The notes beneath the pieces were generated by a model, which made no database searches, was not told where the DNA came from, and saw only the letters and a list, made by a program, of their open reading frames with translations. From assembly GCA_025352665.1 (NCBI GenBank), contig JANXSM010000163.1, positions 1-64,000 on the forward strand: DNA of 64,000 nt, written 5' to 3'. Positions 16,455-24,726 of this stretch are shown here, one piece after another. Each line of letters opens with the position of its first letter. The stretch's first letter is position 1. This DNA comes from Rhodospirillales bacterium (lineage in GTDB: Bacteria; Pseudomonadota; Alphaproteobacteria; Acetobacterales; Acetobacteraceae). Position numbers and translations under genes: made by a program.

Positions 16455-16570
16455 ACGACATCACCAGATCGGCGCCCGGCGGAGTGGACACCGCAGATCA
16501 GCGCCGCGGCCGGCGGGGCGTTTCCTCCGTCTCGTCGGCCAACCTAAATGGGAACGCTGCAAATGGATAA
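16451..16570 (+). CDS. Small 39-residue open frame between head genes
   Basis: ATG 16451 overlaps the stop of the previous gene, and its own TAA (16568-16570) overlaps the prohead-protease start at 16563. Composition is Ser/Gly/Arg/Asn-rich and disordered (SAPGGVDTADQRRGRRGVSS). It may be a translational bridge rather than a functional peptide. Evidence is limited to the two overlaps. Confidence 0.35.
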   Translation: MNDITRSAPGGVDTADQRRGRRGVSSVSSANLNGNAANG

Positions 16571-17315
16571 GTTTATTGATCAGGCAGCGTTTCGCGAACT
16601 GGCGAAAACCGGTCGCGCTGACGGTGCTGGGGTGTATCGGGCAGGGGATGCGAGCCCTGTCCCGATTGAAGGCACCCGCCGGGTTCGGTTCTGCTTCTCC
16701 GATGGCTCAGTCGACCGAATGGGCGACACGATTGATCCCGCCGGCTGGGACTTAACCGCGTTCAAACGCAATCCGGTGGCCTTGTTCGGCCATGACTCGG
16801 GCGCTCCGCCTATCGGCCGGGCTTGTAACGTGCAGGTGGAGGGTGCGCGCCTCATGGGCGACATCGAGTTCGCAGACGCCAACACCTACGCCTTTGCGGA
16901 TACGATCTATAAACTGGCCAAGGGCGGCTACATCAATACCGTATCGGTAGGTTTCATGCCGACCAAATACGAACTGTCGAAGGACCCGGACCGCCCCTGG
17001 GGTATCGACTTCCTCGAACAGGAATTGCTGGAAATCTCGGTGGTGCCCGTGCCGGCGAATGCGAACGCCCTGGTTGAGGGCCGCGGTTTCAGCAGCGCCC
17101 GCCGCCACGCAATTGATCCCCAGGCACCCGACACCCGCACCGACGAAGCCCGTCTGGCGCATGCCCGCAGGCTGGCGATGCCCGTGCGGGACCTCGAAAC
17201 GACGGACGGCCGAATCGCGCACGCAGCCGATCTCAAGGCGCTGCACGGCGCCGTGCCGGGCAAGAGCATTGCGGCGACCTACGCGCAGGTGCGTGCCCTT
17301 CACTGCAGGTGGTAA
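16563..17315 (+). CDS. HK97-family prohead protease
   Basis: 250 residues. The N-terminal two thirds match the U35/HK97 prohead maturation protease: RFCFSDGSVDRMGDTIDPAG, AFKRNPVALFGHDSG with the probable catalytic His near residue 76, GYINTVSVGFMP, and ELLEISVVPVPANANAL with the catalytic Ser near residue 158. The enzyme trims scaffold and capsid subunits during head assembly. ATG 16563 is preferred over the frame start at 16548. The C-terminal third is unrelated, Arg/Ala-rich sequence that stops at 17315. No capsid or portal gene is present beside it; the next gene is a tail/baseplate type, so a deletion just after this gene is likely. Confidence 0.88.
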   Translation: MDKFIDQAAFRELAKTGRADGAGVYRAGDASPVPIEGTRRVRFCFSDGSVDRMGDTIDPAGWDLTAFKRNPVALFGHDSGAPPIGRACNVQVEGARLMGDIEFADANTYAFADTIYKLAKGGYINTVSVGFMPTKYELSKDPDRPWGIDFLEQELLEISVVPVPANANALVEGRGFSSARRHAIDPQAPDTRTDEARLAHARRLAMPVRDLETTDGRIAHAADLKALHGAVPGKSIAATYAQVRALHCRW

Positions 17316-17317
17316 AA

Positions 17318-18496
17318 ATGGCCGACACGACGAGCGCAATCGCAATACCGAAGCCCGAGAAAGTGGTTCTGAGCGTCAACGGGCGGGAGTGGTCCGGCTG
17401 GAAATCCGTTCGGATCACGCGCGGCGTAGAGAGGTGCCCGAGCGACTTCACCGTCATCGTGACGGAGCTTTATCCAGACACGCCTGGCATCGACATACAA
17501 CCTGGCCAACCTGTGGTGGTGAAGAGCAACGGCGACCTGCTCATCACCGGCTTTGTGGACCGCTACAGCAGCTCCATGGACTCTGGAAGCCATGAGGTCG
17601 AGATCAGCGGGCGCGGGCGCTGTGAGGATCTGGTGGACTGCTCGGCGCTGTTCAACGGCATGCAGATCAGCCAGTCCACGACGCTCGGCGTGGCTCAGAT
17701 CGTCACGGACAGGTTCGGGATCAAGGTCACCAGCCTGGACGGACCGGGCGATCAGATCCCGCAGTGTAACTCTGTGCTGACCGAGACGCCCTATCAGATC
17801 ATCGAGCGTTTGACCCGCGTGTCCGGGCTGCTTGCCTACGAGGATACCACCGGCAACATGGTTCTGGCGCGGGCCGGAAAGACTGGGATGGCGTCCGGCT
17901 TCAAGCAGGGCGTGAACGTCCAGGCGGCGCGTTACACGTATGGGATTGACCAGCGGTTCCACAACATCCAGGTGGTCAGCAACTCGGTCGACCAGTTTTG
18001 GCAACTCGCGCAGGCACCCCCGAGGCCGGTCGGAATCAGCGTTGCGAACTCTGACGCGATCGTCACTGACGAGGCGATTCGCGAGGCCCGAATCCGCATC
18101 ATTGTGTCGGAGCAGGGTTTCGCCGGGCTCGACCTCTCGATCCGCCGCGCGAACTGGGAGAAGGCCCGCCGTATGGGCCGGAGCTATGCCGTCACCGTGA
18201 CCACGGACACATGGCGCGACCGGAGCGGCAACCTGTGGGAGCCGAACGCGACAGTCACCCTGGATCTGCCCGCGCTCAAGGTGCCGTCAAATTTGGAGTG
18301 GGTGATCTCCGAGGTGAACTACCTTCAGGACATCACCCGGGGCACCGTGGCGGAGGTGACCATCATGCCGCACGATGCTTTCAATCCGGAACCGATCAAT
18401 TTGTTTCCGATTGACAAGCAGGTCGACGACGAACTGCGCAACGGGGAGGCGAATCTCTACGCGCATCGCGGGGACGGGCGGTCAGGGGTAATTTGA
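17318..18496 (+). CDS. Phage baseplate hub / tail protein, Mu gpP-like
   Basis: 392 residues. The N-terminus KVVLSVNGREWSGWKSVRIT, the YSSSMDSGSHEVEISGRGRC segment, DCSALFNGMQISQSTTLGVA and the late segment GRSYAVTVTTDTWRDRSGNL, ending in DITRGTVAEVTIMPHDAF, fit the Mu gpP/gp44 baseplate-hub family, the central tail part of contractile-tailed phages. Length is normal. ATG 17318 follows AGGTGG by five bases. Neighbouring Mu-type baseplate genes (gp45-gp48) are missing, so this looks like a stranded survivor of a larger tail module, placed only three bases after the prohead-protease stop. Confidence 0.8.
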   Translation: MADTTSAIAIPKPEKVVLSVNGREWSGWKSVRITRGVERCPSDFTVIVTELYPDTPGIDIQPGQPVVVKSNGDLLITGFVDRYSSSMDSGSHEVEISGRGRCEDLVDCSALFNGMQISQSTTLGVAQIVTDRFGIKVTSLDGPGDQIPQCNSVLTETPYQIIERLTRVSGLLAYEDTTGNMVLARAGKTGMASGFKQGVNVQAARYTYGIDQRFHNIQVVSNSVDQFWQLAQAPPRPVGISVANSDAIVTDEAIREARIRIIVSEQGFAGLDLSIRRANWEKARRMGRSYAVTVTTDTWRDRSGNLWEPNATVTLDLPALKVPSNLEWVISEVNYLQDITRGTVAEVTIMPHDAFNPEPINLFPIDKQVDDELRNGEANLYAHRGDGRSGVI

Positions 18497-18542
18497 GGTG
18501 TGCACGTCAATTGGGACCTGCCTAATTCGGAGTTTCCATGAG

Positions 18543-19302
18543 ATGAGTACCTTCATGGCCGAGACCAAAGCTTGGATTTGGCCCACAATCATTGTTAGCT
18601 TCTGTTTACGATGGGGGCATATGATGGGTACGTGGGGATTTTGGGATTGGGTTAGTTATGGAGGCATTGTTATTGCTGCCATTTTTATCGCAGTTGACGC
18701 AGCGATCGCCCAATCCGCAACGTTAGGTCAATTTATAGCGCGTCCATTTCAGTTTCGTTTTTTCGCCTACGTCCCTTTGCTTGCTGTGATGGTGAGCGCC
18801 GGTGCTTTTGTCAAAAAAGAATTGTCACCAAGAGATTTCCTGCTACCGCAAGATGCAAAAATTGGATCACCATTCGGTATTGAGCAGGGCTGGGGTGTAA
18901 GTAACGATGCATTTTACATGGTCATCAGGACCGGACAAAATCTGCCCGTATCAGCGACAAAACGGGTGATGTTGATAGTTCGCCCGACCTATGCAAATTT
19001 CGATAGAATGACAGATCGTAATATTTTGAAGAGCCAATCTTACACTATAAATAGACGAATTCATGACTCTTGCTATTCCGGCGAAGCAGCCATTGCGCTT
19101 GGATACCTCCAAACCAGTCCCCCTTGAATTTGATCTTGTTGAGTTTTCATCGTTGTTTTTCCCAGAGCAGATTTCTAGCCTTTCCGATGTGCTGGCGATC
19201 GGTGGAAAAATACTTGCCACCACAGGTAGTTCCGCCAGCTTTACGACGGTCACTGTTCCGCCGCCTCTTGTTGCCTGTCTGCCAGCGCCCCCCCCTCCTT
19301 GA
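18543..19302 (+). pseudogene. AT-richer membrane protein gene, probably frameshifted
   Basis: ATG 18543 opens a 194-codon frame (to 19127) with membrane segments near WVSYGGIVIAAIFIAVDAAI and FFAYVPLLAVMVSAGAFVK, then a soluble region containing GIEQGWGVSNDAFYMVIRTG. Around 19060 the sense seems to shift by one base: the overlapping frame 19063-19302 continues with natural composition ([40 protein letters not shown]). GC content and codon use are lower than in all neighbours, so it is likely foreign cargo added next to the attachment end. No family recognised. A real two-gene overlap is the alternative. Confidence 0.5.
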
Positions 19303-19309
19303 TTTAGGG

Positions 19310-19573
19310 CGCCCCCTGGCTGGTAATTTAGGGGTTAAACACGATCCGCCGGCGGAAACACAGCGGTATGTTCGGACGATCAACGGGCCGCCAAGGCTTT
19401 TCCCAGCTCTACCAAACCCTGCTGTAGCCGCCCCGGGCGCTGCGGGCACCGTCCACACCGAGATCACCATCAAGGGCGCCCCACCGGGCACCGTGGCCCG
19501 CACAACCACCAGCGGCAACGTGTCAGCCAGCGTCCGCATCGAGTCACCGCAGTTGATGGGGGCTTACCCGTGA
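19310..19573 (+). pseudogene. C-terminal remnant of a tail tape-measure-like protein
   Basis: The last ~70 codons before the stop at 19573, especially [20 protein letters not shown] followed by [20 protein letters not shown], resemble the extreme C-terminus of phage tail-length tape-measure proteins. No start codon or body of the gene is present. In tailed phages the tape-measure gene lies upstream of the baseplate hub; here the scrap lies downstream, so rearrangement or a second insertion is implied. Confidence 0.45.
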
Positions 19574-19603
19574 GTTTTCTCGACGGCTTGGTTCCTCGCG
19601 GAT

Positions 19604-19632
19604 TTAACCAGTCGTCCAGCACGACTGGTTAA
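19604..19632. terminator. Perfect hairpin near the right end of the element
   Basis: TTAACCAGTCGT, a 5-base loop and ACGACTGGTTAA form a 12-bp perfect stem. It follows the tape-measure remnant by 30 bases. No U-run follows, so it may be a terminator, a MITE-like scrap or a recombinase arm site. Confidence 0.45.
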
Positions 19633-19766
19633 GATCGCGCGGCCTTTTCTTCCAAAACTGAAATTTCGAAAGACCAGCGCTCACACTACCGCCCTCAGTT
19701 TCATTAGAGGGGACCATTGAAGGGATTGCGAGTTAATCAGAAAAAATGTCCAACAAAATCAACTGC

Positions 19767-19783
19767 AATTGGCGGAGGGTGTG
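19767..19783 (+). repeat. tRNA-proximal attachment site (attR) of the second element
   Basis: aattggcggagggtgtg, identical to 5033-5049. Here it overlaps the acceptor stem and CCA end of tRNA-Ser, so insertion left the tRNA gene intact. It marks the right border of the ~14.7-kb element. Confidence 0.88.
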
Positions 19784-19859
19784 GGATTCGAACCCACGGT
19801 ACGCTTTCACGCACACACGCTTTCCAAGCGTGCGCCTTAAGCCACTCGGCCAACCCTCC
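19770..19859 (-). tRNA. tRNA-Ser (anticodon GGA)
   Basis: A complete class II tRNA of 90 nt including an encoded CCA. The acceptor stem GGAGGGT pairs with ACCCTCC. The D-arm starts TGGCCGAGTGG, the anticodon loop is CTTGGAAAG (GGA, reading UCC/UCU serine codons), a long variable arm follows, and the T-arm is GTGGGTTCGAATCCCAC. Its 3' end is the integration site of the satellite to the left. Confidence 0.97.
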
Positions 19860-19923
19860 GGCGCGCGATCGCGGACCATAACAGGGGCCGCGTAGAGATC
19901 AAGGCGTGGTAGTGGTCAGCCGG

Positions 19924-19952
19924 GATGGGCGGGCCGCAATGGCCCGCCCATC
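19924..19952 (-). terminator. Strong hairpin just after rne
   Basis: GATGGGCGGGCC, a 5-base loop and GGCCCGCCCATC form a 12-bp perfect GC-rich stem three bases past the rne stop codon. There is no U-run; it probably protects or ends the rne transcript. Confidence 0.6.
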
Positions 19953-19955
19953 GGA

Positions 19956-22900
19956 TCAGCGCCGCCACCAGCCTTTCTTCGGCGGCGCTTCCAACAGCAC
20001 ATCCTCACCGATCACGATTGGCTGGACCGTGGGCTCAGCGGCCGGCTCGGGCGCAGGCTCAGCCGCTGCTGCGTGGGGTTCGGCCGTGGGCTCCGGTGCA
20101 GCCACGGCAGGCGTCTCAACGGCCTCGGCACGGGCCTCTGTGGCCTCGGCGGGTGCCGCAGCGGCCTCGACAGGCGCGTCCTGCTGCACGGAAGCAGGCT
20201 CGGGCACCGGGAGTGGCGCCGGGGTTGGCGCGACGGGCTCAGCCGGCTCCAGCAGGTCGAAGATGTCCTGCGTGCCGCCGAACGGGTCAGCGGGCGTCGG
20301 CCCAGTGTAGGCCTGTTGCACGTCATCCTCAGGCAGCAAGGCTTCCTCTCCGGCCTCGCCCGGCTCGCCGCGACGCCGGCGACGGCCACCACGGCGACCG
20401 CGACGTCGCGACTTGGGCTCGCCGTTCTCGTCGAGTTCGAGCTGTTCGCCGACCGGAATCTCGCCACCCGCGGGGGCCGGCTCGACGTCCGGGTCGAGCA
20501 GCGGCTCCTCAACCGGGGCCACCGCCAGCGGGGCTGCCTGCTGTTCGGCGATTTGCACGCCGCTCGATAGGCCCGCGATCGGCGCCTCACCGAATTCATC
20601 GTCACCGGTGGCCGAGGCTTCGCCAGGGTTCGCCCCATCGCGACGGCCGCCGCGACGGCGACGGCGACGCCTGCGACGCTGTTCGGCCTCATCCGACGCC
20701 GCGGCGTCACCCGTGGTGGCCAGCGCGGTCTCAGGCGTAGCTGCGGCCTTCTGTGATGAGCGCGGGGCACGTGGTTCGCGGGCCTGGGGCACCACCACCA
20801 CCACCTCGTCCGGCTCGCTCACCACGTCCGCGTCCTCAGCGTCGTCGTACTCCTCCATCGGCCGGGCCGCGACGGCCACCGGCGTGGCTGTCAGCAGGCG
20901 TTCGGCCTCCGGCACCTGCGGACGCAGGCGATCGATGCGCACCGCCGGCGGCAGCAGCGTGTCGTCGCCCGCGAAGCTGACGCGCATGGCATAGCGCGCC
21001 TCGATCTCCAAAAGCCGGTCGCGCTTGTTGTTGAGGATATACATCACCACCGGCCCCGCGGCATGCACCAGAATAGCGGCGGCGCGCAGCTTGGACCCTT
21101 CCTCCTCCACCGAGCGCAGCACATGGATGGCGCTGCTTTCGGTGCTGCGCACATGGCCCAGGCCGTTGCAGTGCGGGCACATCACGAAGCTGGTCTCGGC
21201 CAGGCTCGGCCGCAGCCGCTGGCGGCTCATCTCCATCAGGCCGAAGTGGCTGATGCTGCCGAGCTGAATGCGGGCACGATCGTTCTTCAGCGCGTCCTTC
21301 ATGCGCCGCTCAACCATGGCGTTGTGCTTGCGCGCCTCCATGTCGATGAAGTCGATCACGACCAGCCCGGCCAGGTCGCGCAGCCGCAACTGGCGCGCCA
21401 CCTCGTCGGCGGCCTCGAGATTGGTCTTGAGCGCCGTCTCCTCGATGCCGCGCTCGCGGGTGGAACGCCCGGAGTTGACGTCGATGGCCACCAACGCCTC
21501 GGTCTGGTTGATGACCAGGTAGCCGCCGGAGCGCAGTTGCACGGTCGGCGCCAGCATGGCGTCCAGCTGCTGGTCCACCTGGTAATTGGCGAACAGCGGC
21601 ATCGCCACTCCTTCGGGCCGCCACAGCTGCACCTTCTTGGCGTGGCTCGGCATCAGCATGCGCATGAAATCATGCGCCTGGTGCCAGCCTTCCGCCCCGT
21701 CGACGATGATCTCGTCGACATCGCGGGAATACACGTCGCGGATCGAACGCTTGATGAGGCTCGCCTCCTCATAGATCAGCGCCGGCGCTGTGGACCGCAG
21801 CGTGTGCTCGCGAATGTCGTCCCACAGCCGCATCAGATATTCGCAGTCACGGCGGATCTCAGGCTTCGGCCGATTGGCGCCCGCGGTGCGCACGATCAAC
21901 CCCATGCCATCGGGGATCTCCATCTCGTTGGTGATCTCCTTCAGCCGCTTGCGGTCCGACGCCGAGGTGATCTTGCGGGAGATGCCGCCGCCGCGCGGCG
22001 AATTGGGCATCAGCACGCAGTAGCGTCCGGCCAGCGAGATATAGGTGGTCAGCGCCGCACCCTTGGTGCCGCGCTCCTCCTTGACGACCTGGATCAGCAG
22101 GATCTGGCGCCGGCGGATCACTTCCTGGATGCGGTAGTTGCGCAGCATGCGCGAGGAACGGCGGCGGCTGGCCTCCTCGGCGCCATTGCCTTCGAACTGG
22201 TCGCTCTCGCCACCGATCGTCTCGGGCGGCGTCGCATCCTCCGCGGCGATATCGAGGTTTTCGTCGCCCACCTCGCTGTCGCCCGCCTCGCCGTCGCCTG
22301 CCTCACTGTCGCCAGTCGTTTCGTCGTCAACAGCGCCTTCGGCATCGCCCGCCAGCACGAAACCGGGCGCGGGCGTCTCGTCATCGTCCGCCTCGGGCGA
22401 GTGGATCTCCGAGACGGCGGCGACGGGTGCCTCGACTGTGAGCGGCTCCACATCGGACGGAACCGCGTCGGCATCGCCGTAGCGGGTGTCGGTCGGCGGC
22501 ATCAACGCCGGCTGGGCAGGTCCGGTGTGTGGGGCCACAGGCTCGGCCGGGGCTTCGGCGGCGGGGGTTTCGCCAACCGGCGTCTCGGCAGCCGGCGCCA
22601 CAGCTTCCGCGACGGGCTTGACCGGAGCCGGCGCGATCGATTGCTCGGCGTCGGCGATCTCGGCGGGACCCACGCTCTCCGACATATCGGGCGGGCCGGA
22701 CTGGATGGCGATTTCCGTCACCATCGGCTCGGGTCCTGCGGCAGGCGAAGTCTCCATCGAGGTCTCGGTGGCCAGTTCGTTCTCAGCGACCATCTCGGCC
22801 GCGGTCGCGGACGGGATCGGCGCAGGCTCGTGCTGGCGGCGCCCGCTGCGCGGCAACGGGTCGGCCTTCACGGCCCAGCCGGCTTCGCGGCGATCCTCGG

Positions 22901-23207
22901 CCTCCTCCTCCTCACGCGCCTCCTCGGCTGCAATCTCGAGCAGGCGCTGCCGGTCGGCCACGGGGATCTGGTAGTAGTCGGGGTGGATCTCCCCGAACGC
23001 GAGGAAGCCGTGGCGGCCGCCGCCGTATTCCACAAAGGCCGCCTGGAGCGAAGGCTCCACCCGCACGACCTTGGCGAGGTAGATGTTTCCCTTCAGTTGC
23101 TTCTTCGTCGATGTCTCGACGTCGAAATCCTCGAGACGATTACCGTCCAGCACCACCACGCGGGTTTCTTCCGCGTGGGTGGCATCGATCAACATGCGCT
23201 TGGTCAT
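19956..23207 (-). CDS. rne: Ribonuclease E
   Basis: 1083 residues; the main endonuclease of mRNA decay and rRNA/tRNA processing, and platform of the RNA degradosome. The S1 domain begins at LKGNIYLAKVVRVEPSLQAA and YGGGRHGFLAFGEIH, then is interrupted by ~240 acidic, Pro/Ala-rich residues (about 100-340) before resuming. The catalytic core has DNase I-like Asp residues in VAIDVNSGRS (~576) and VVIDFIDME (~618) and the zinc link CPHCNG (~676). The C-terminal ~330 residues are disordered, with Arg-rich RNA-binding patches (RRRRRRRRGGRR near 846, another near 938) and Ala/Pro/Glu runs. Core, zinc link and long tail exclude RNase G. Confidence 0.97.
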   Translation of the reverse strand: MTKRMLIDATHAEETRVVVLDGNRLEDFDVETSTKKQLKGNIYLAKVVRVEPSLQAAFVEYGGGRHGFLAFGEIHPDYYQIPVADRQRLLEIAAEEAREEEEAEDRREAGWAVKADPLPRSGRRQHEPAPIPSATAAEMVAENELATETSMETSPAAGPEPMVTEIAIQSGPPDMSESVGPAEIADAEQSIAPAPVKPVAEAVAPAAETPVGETPAAEAPAEPVAPHTGPAQPALMPPTDTRYGDADAVPSDVEPLTVEAPVAAVSEIHSPEADDDETPAPGFVLAGDAEGAVDDETTGDSEAGDGEAGDSEVGDENLDIAAEDATPPETIGGESDQFEGNGAEEASRRRSSRMLRNYRIQEVIRRRQILLIQVVKEERGTKGAALTTYISLAGRYCVLMPNSPRGGGISRKITSASDRKRLKEITNEMEIPDGMGLIVRTAGANRPKPEIRRDCEYLMRLWDDIREHTLRSTAPALIYEEASLIKRSIRDVYSRDVDEIIVDGAEGWHQAHDFMRMLMPSHAKKVQLWRPEGVAMPLFANYQVDQQLDAMLAPTVQLRSGGYLVINQTEALVAIDVNSGRSTRERGIEETALKTNLEAADEVARQLRLRDLAGLVVIDFIDMEARKHNAMVERRMKDALKNDRARIQLGSISHFGLMEMSRQRLRPSLAETSFVMCPHCNGLGHVRSTESSAIHVLRSVEEEGSKLRAAAILVHAAGPVVMYILNNKRDRLLEIEARYAMRVSFAGDDTLLPPAVRIDRLRPQVPEAERLLTATPVAVAARPMEEYDDAEDADVVSEPDEVVVVVPQAREPRAPRSSQKAAATPETALATTGDAAASDEAEQRRRRRRRRRGGRRDGANPGEASATGDDEFGEAPIAGLSSGVQIAEQQAAPLAVAPVEEPLLDPDVEPAPAGGEIPVGEQLELDENGEPKSRRRGRRGGRRRRRGEPGEAGEEALLPEDDVQQAYTGPTPADPFGGTQDIFDLLEPAEPVAPTPAPLPVPEPASVQQDAPVEAAAAPAEATEARAEAVETPAVAAPEPTAEPHAAAAEPAPEPAAEPTVQPIVIGEDVLLEAPPKKGWWRR

Positions 23208-23879
23208 TCAGCCGCGAACTCCGATGATCCGCCGGCGCGCGCGCGTACGCTGATCGCCGTTGCGGAGACTTGATGGGAAGGGCGGAGACCGCCGGATCAG
23301 GGGTGAGGCCGATGCACACAGCCCGGCGGAAGCTCCGCTCGGGCGTCCAGCACGATATCGATGTTCGAGGGGAGACGTGCAGGAAGTCTGGGCCACGGCG
23401 GGCAGGAAACCCTATATCTGGCGGGCGGGTGCGACCCAATCGGACCGCCGCCCCGGTTGAACTCGATGCCGGCCGGACTACTTCCGGTCCCCTGGCCGAG
23501 CCGCGCCTGGGACAGGACGCGGCCGACGCGCAGCCTGCGCGCAGCAAGGGCGGAAGCGTGGGCTGACCCGCTTGGCACAATGTTTTTGCACGTGACAGCC
23601 GCGCAATTCGCGGCCGGACCCGGCAAGTCACACGGCGCCAGAGTGGTCCTGGAGAACACGCCGTAAGGCGCTGTGGACACCGAACGGTGTGTTTGGCGCT
23701 GGTCAAGGCCGGTCCCCGGCACGCTGCCGAAGCGAGTCTTACCTTGCAGCAAACCGGCCCCCTCCGCAAGTAAGCGTTGTGGACAGGCCATGGATCAGCC
23801 GTAATCAACGTGGAAGATGATTTTCTGAAGGTGACATGTTAAGGCATGTCACGTTCCCCCATCGTTGAGGGTTTGTTTT
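23208..23879. other. Intergenic region between rne and the amidase gene
   Basis: About 670 bp with no convincing gene; open frames on both strands are Arg/Pro-rich shadows. Since rne and the amidase diverge, it should carry both promoters and a long rne leader, which in other bacteria is used for autoregulation. Near the amidase end (23831-23852) the inverted repeat GTGACATG...CATGTCAC (8-bp arms, 6-base spacer) is a possible operator. Confidence 0.5.
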
Positions 23880-24677
23880 GTGATCACCCGTCGGCTGTTG
23901 TTCGGCTCTGGTGTTGCCGCCAGTTTCGCTTGGCCCCCGGGCTGGGCCACGGCAGCCCCTGCCCTGCCCGCCCGCGGGCTGCAGCCGCTTGTGATGCTCG
24001 ACCCCGGGCATGGCGGCAAAGATCCCGGCGCCATCGGCATCACCGGCACCTACGAGAAGCACATCGCACTCGCTGCCGCCCAGGAACTGCAGCGCCAACT
24101 GACCGCCAGCGGCCGCTATCGCGTGGAACTCACCCGCACGCGCGACGTGTTCATCCCGCTGCCGGAACGCGTGGCGATCGCCCAGCGCCGCGGTGCCGCC
24201 CTGTTCGTGTCGATGCACGCCGATGCGCTGACCGATCACGCCGTGCGAGGCGCCAGCGTCTATACGCTGGGTGCCCGTGCATCCGACGCCCAGTCCGCAG
24301 CCCTGGCACAGCGCGAGAACGCGTCCGACCGCTTCGCCGGCGCCGGCTTCCAGAACACGCCGCCGGAAGTTGCCCGCATCCTGGCCAGCCTGGTGCGCCA
24401 GGAAACCAGGCTCGGCGCCGTCCGTATGGCCCACAGCGTGGTCGGTTCGTTGGGAAAAGATATCGGATTGCTGCAGAACCCGCAGCGTCAGGCCGCGTTT
24501 ATGGTCCTGAAGGCGCCGGACATCCCGTCCGTGTTGGTGGAGATGGGCTTTATGTCCAACCGCCAGGACGAGGCGGCCCTGCGTCAGGCAGACTACCGCG
24601 CGCGGGTCGCACTTGCGATGAAGCGGGCGGTCGACACTTATTTTGCCGCTCTGCCGGGCACACGTATGGCCGGGTAG
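23880..24677 (+). CDS. N-acetylmuramoyl-L-alanine amidase (Amidase_3)
   Basis: 265 residues; a periplasmic zinc amidase that removes peptides from peptidoglycan, usually during septum splitting. The N-terminal signal TRRLLFGSGVAASFAWPP has a twin-arginine look like AmiA/AmiC exporters. Zinc and catalytic motifs: MLDPGHGGKDPGAIG (first His), YEKHIALAAAQEL with the Glu ligand, SMHADALTD (second His), and the C-terminal VLVEMGFMSNRQDE with the catalytic Glu. GTG 23880 is chosen because GAGG lies nine bases upstream and the signal begins there; a TTG at 23865 would add five residues. No SPOR or AMIN domain, so it is a minimal enzyme. It precedes a penicillin-binding protein gene by 49 bp. Confidence 0.92.
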   Translation: MITRRLLFGSGVAASFAWPPGWATAAPALPARGLQPLVMLDPGHGGKDPGAIGITGTYEKHIALAAAQELQRQLTASGRYRVELTRTRDVFIPLPERVAIAQRRGAALFVSMHADALTDHAVRGASVYTLGARASDAQSAALAQRENASDRFAGAGFQNTPPEVARILASLVRQETRLGAVRMAHSVVGSLGKDIGLLQNPQRQAAFMVLKAPDIPSVLVEMGFMSNRQDEAALRQADYRARVALAMKRAVDTYFAALPGTRMAG

Positions 24678-24726
24678 CACACCCTCCAAACCGTGATCTC
24701 GGCCAGAACGCAATGTATTGGGCGCC

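Noticed and set aside
21063-23273. A 736-codon open frame antisense to rne
   Set aside because: Its translation mirrors the high-GC codon pattern of rne (His/Arg/Gly/Leu-rich), has no domain, and rne on the other strand is certain.
23140-23808. 222-codon frame in the rne leader
   Set aside because: Arg/Pro/Ala-rich, overlaps the rne start and has no recognisable domain; the region is better explained as promoter and leader.
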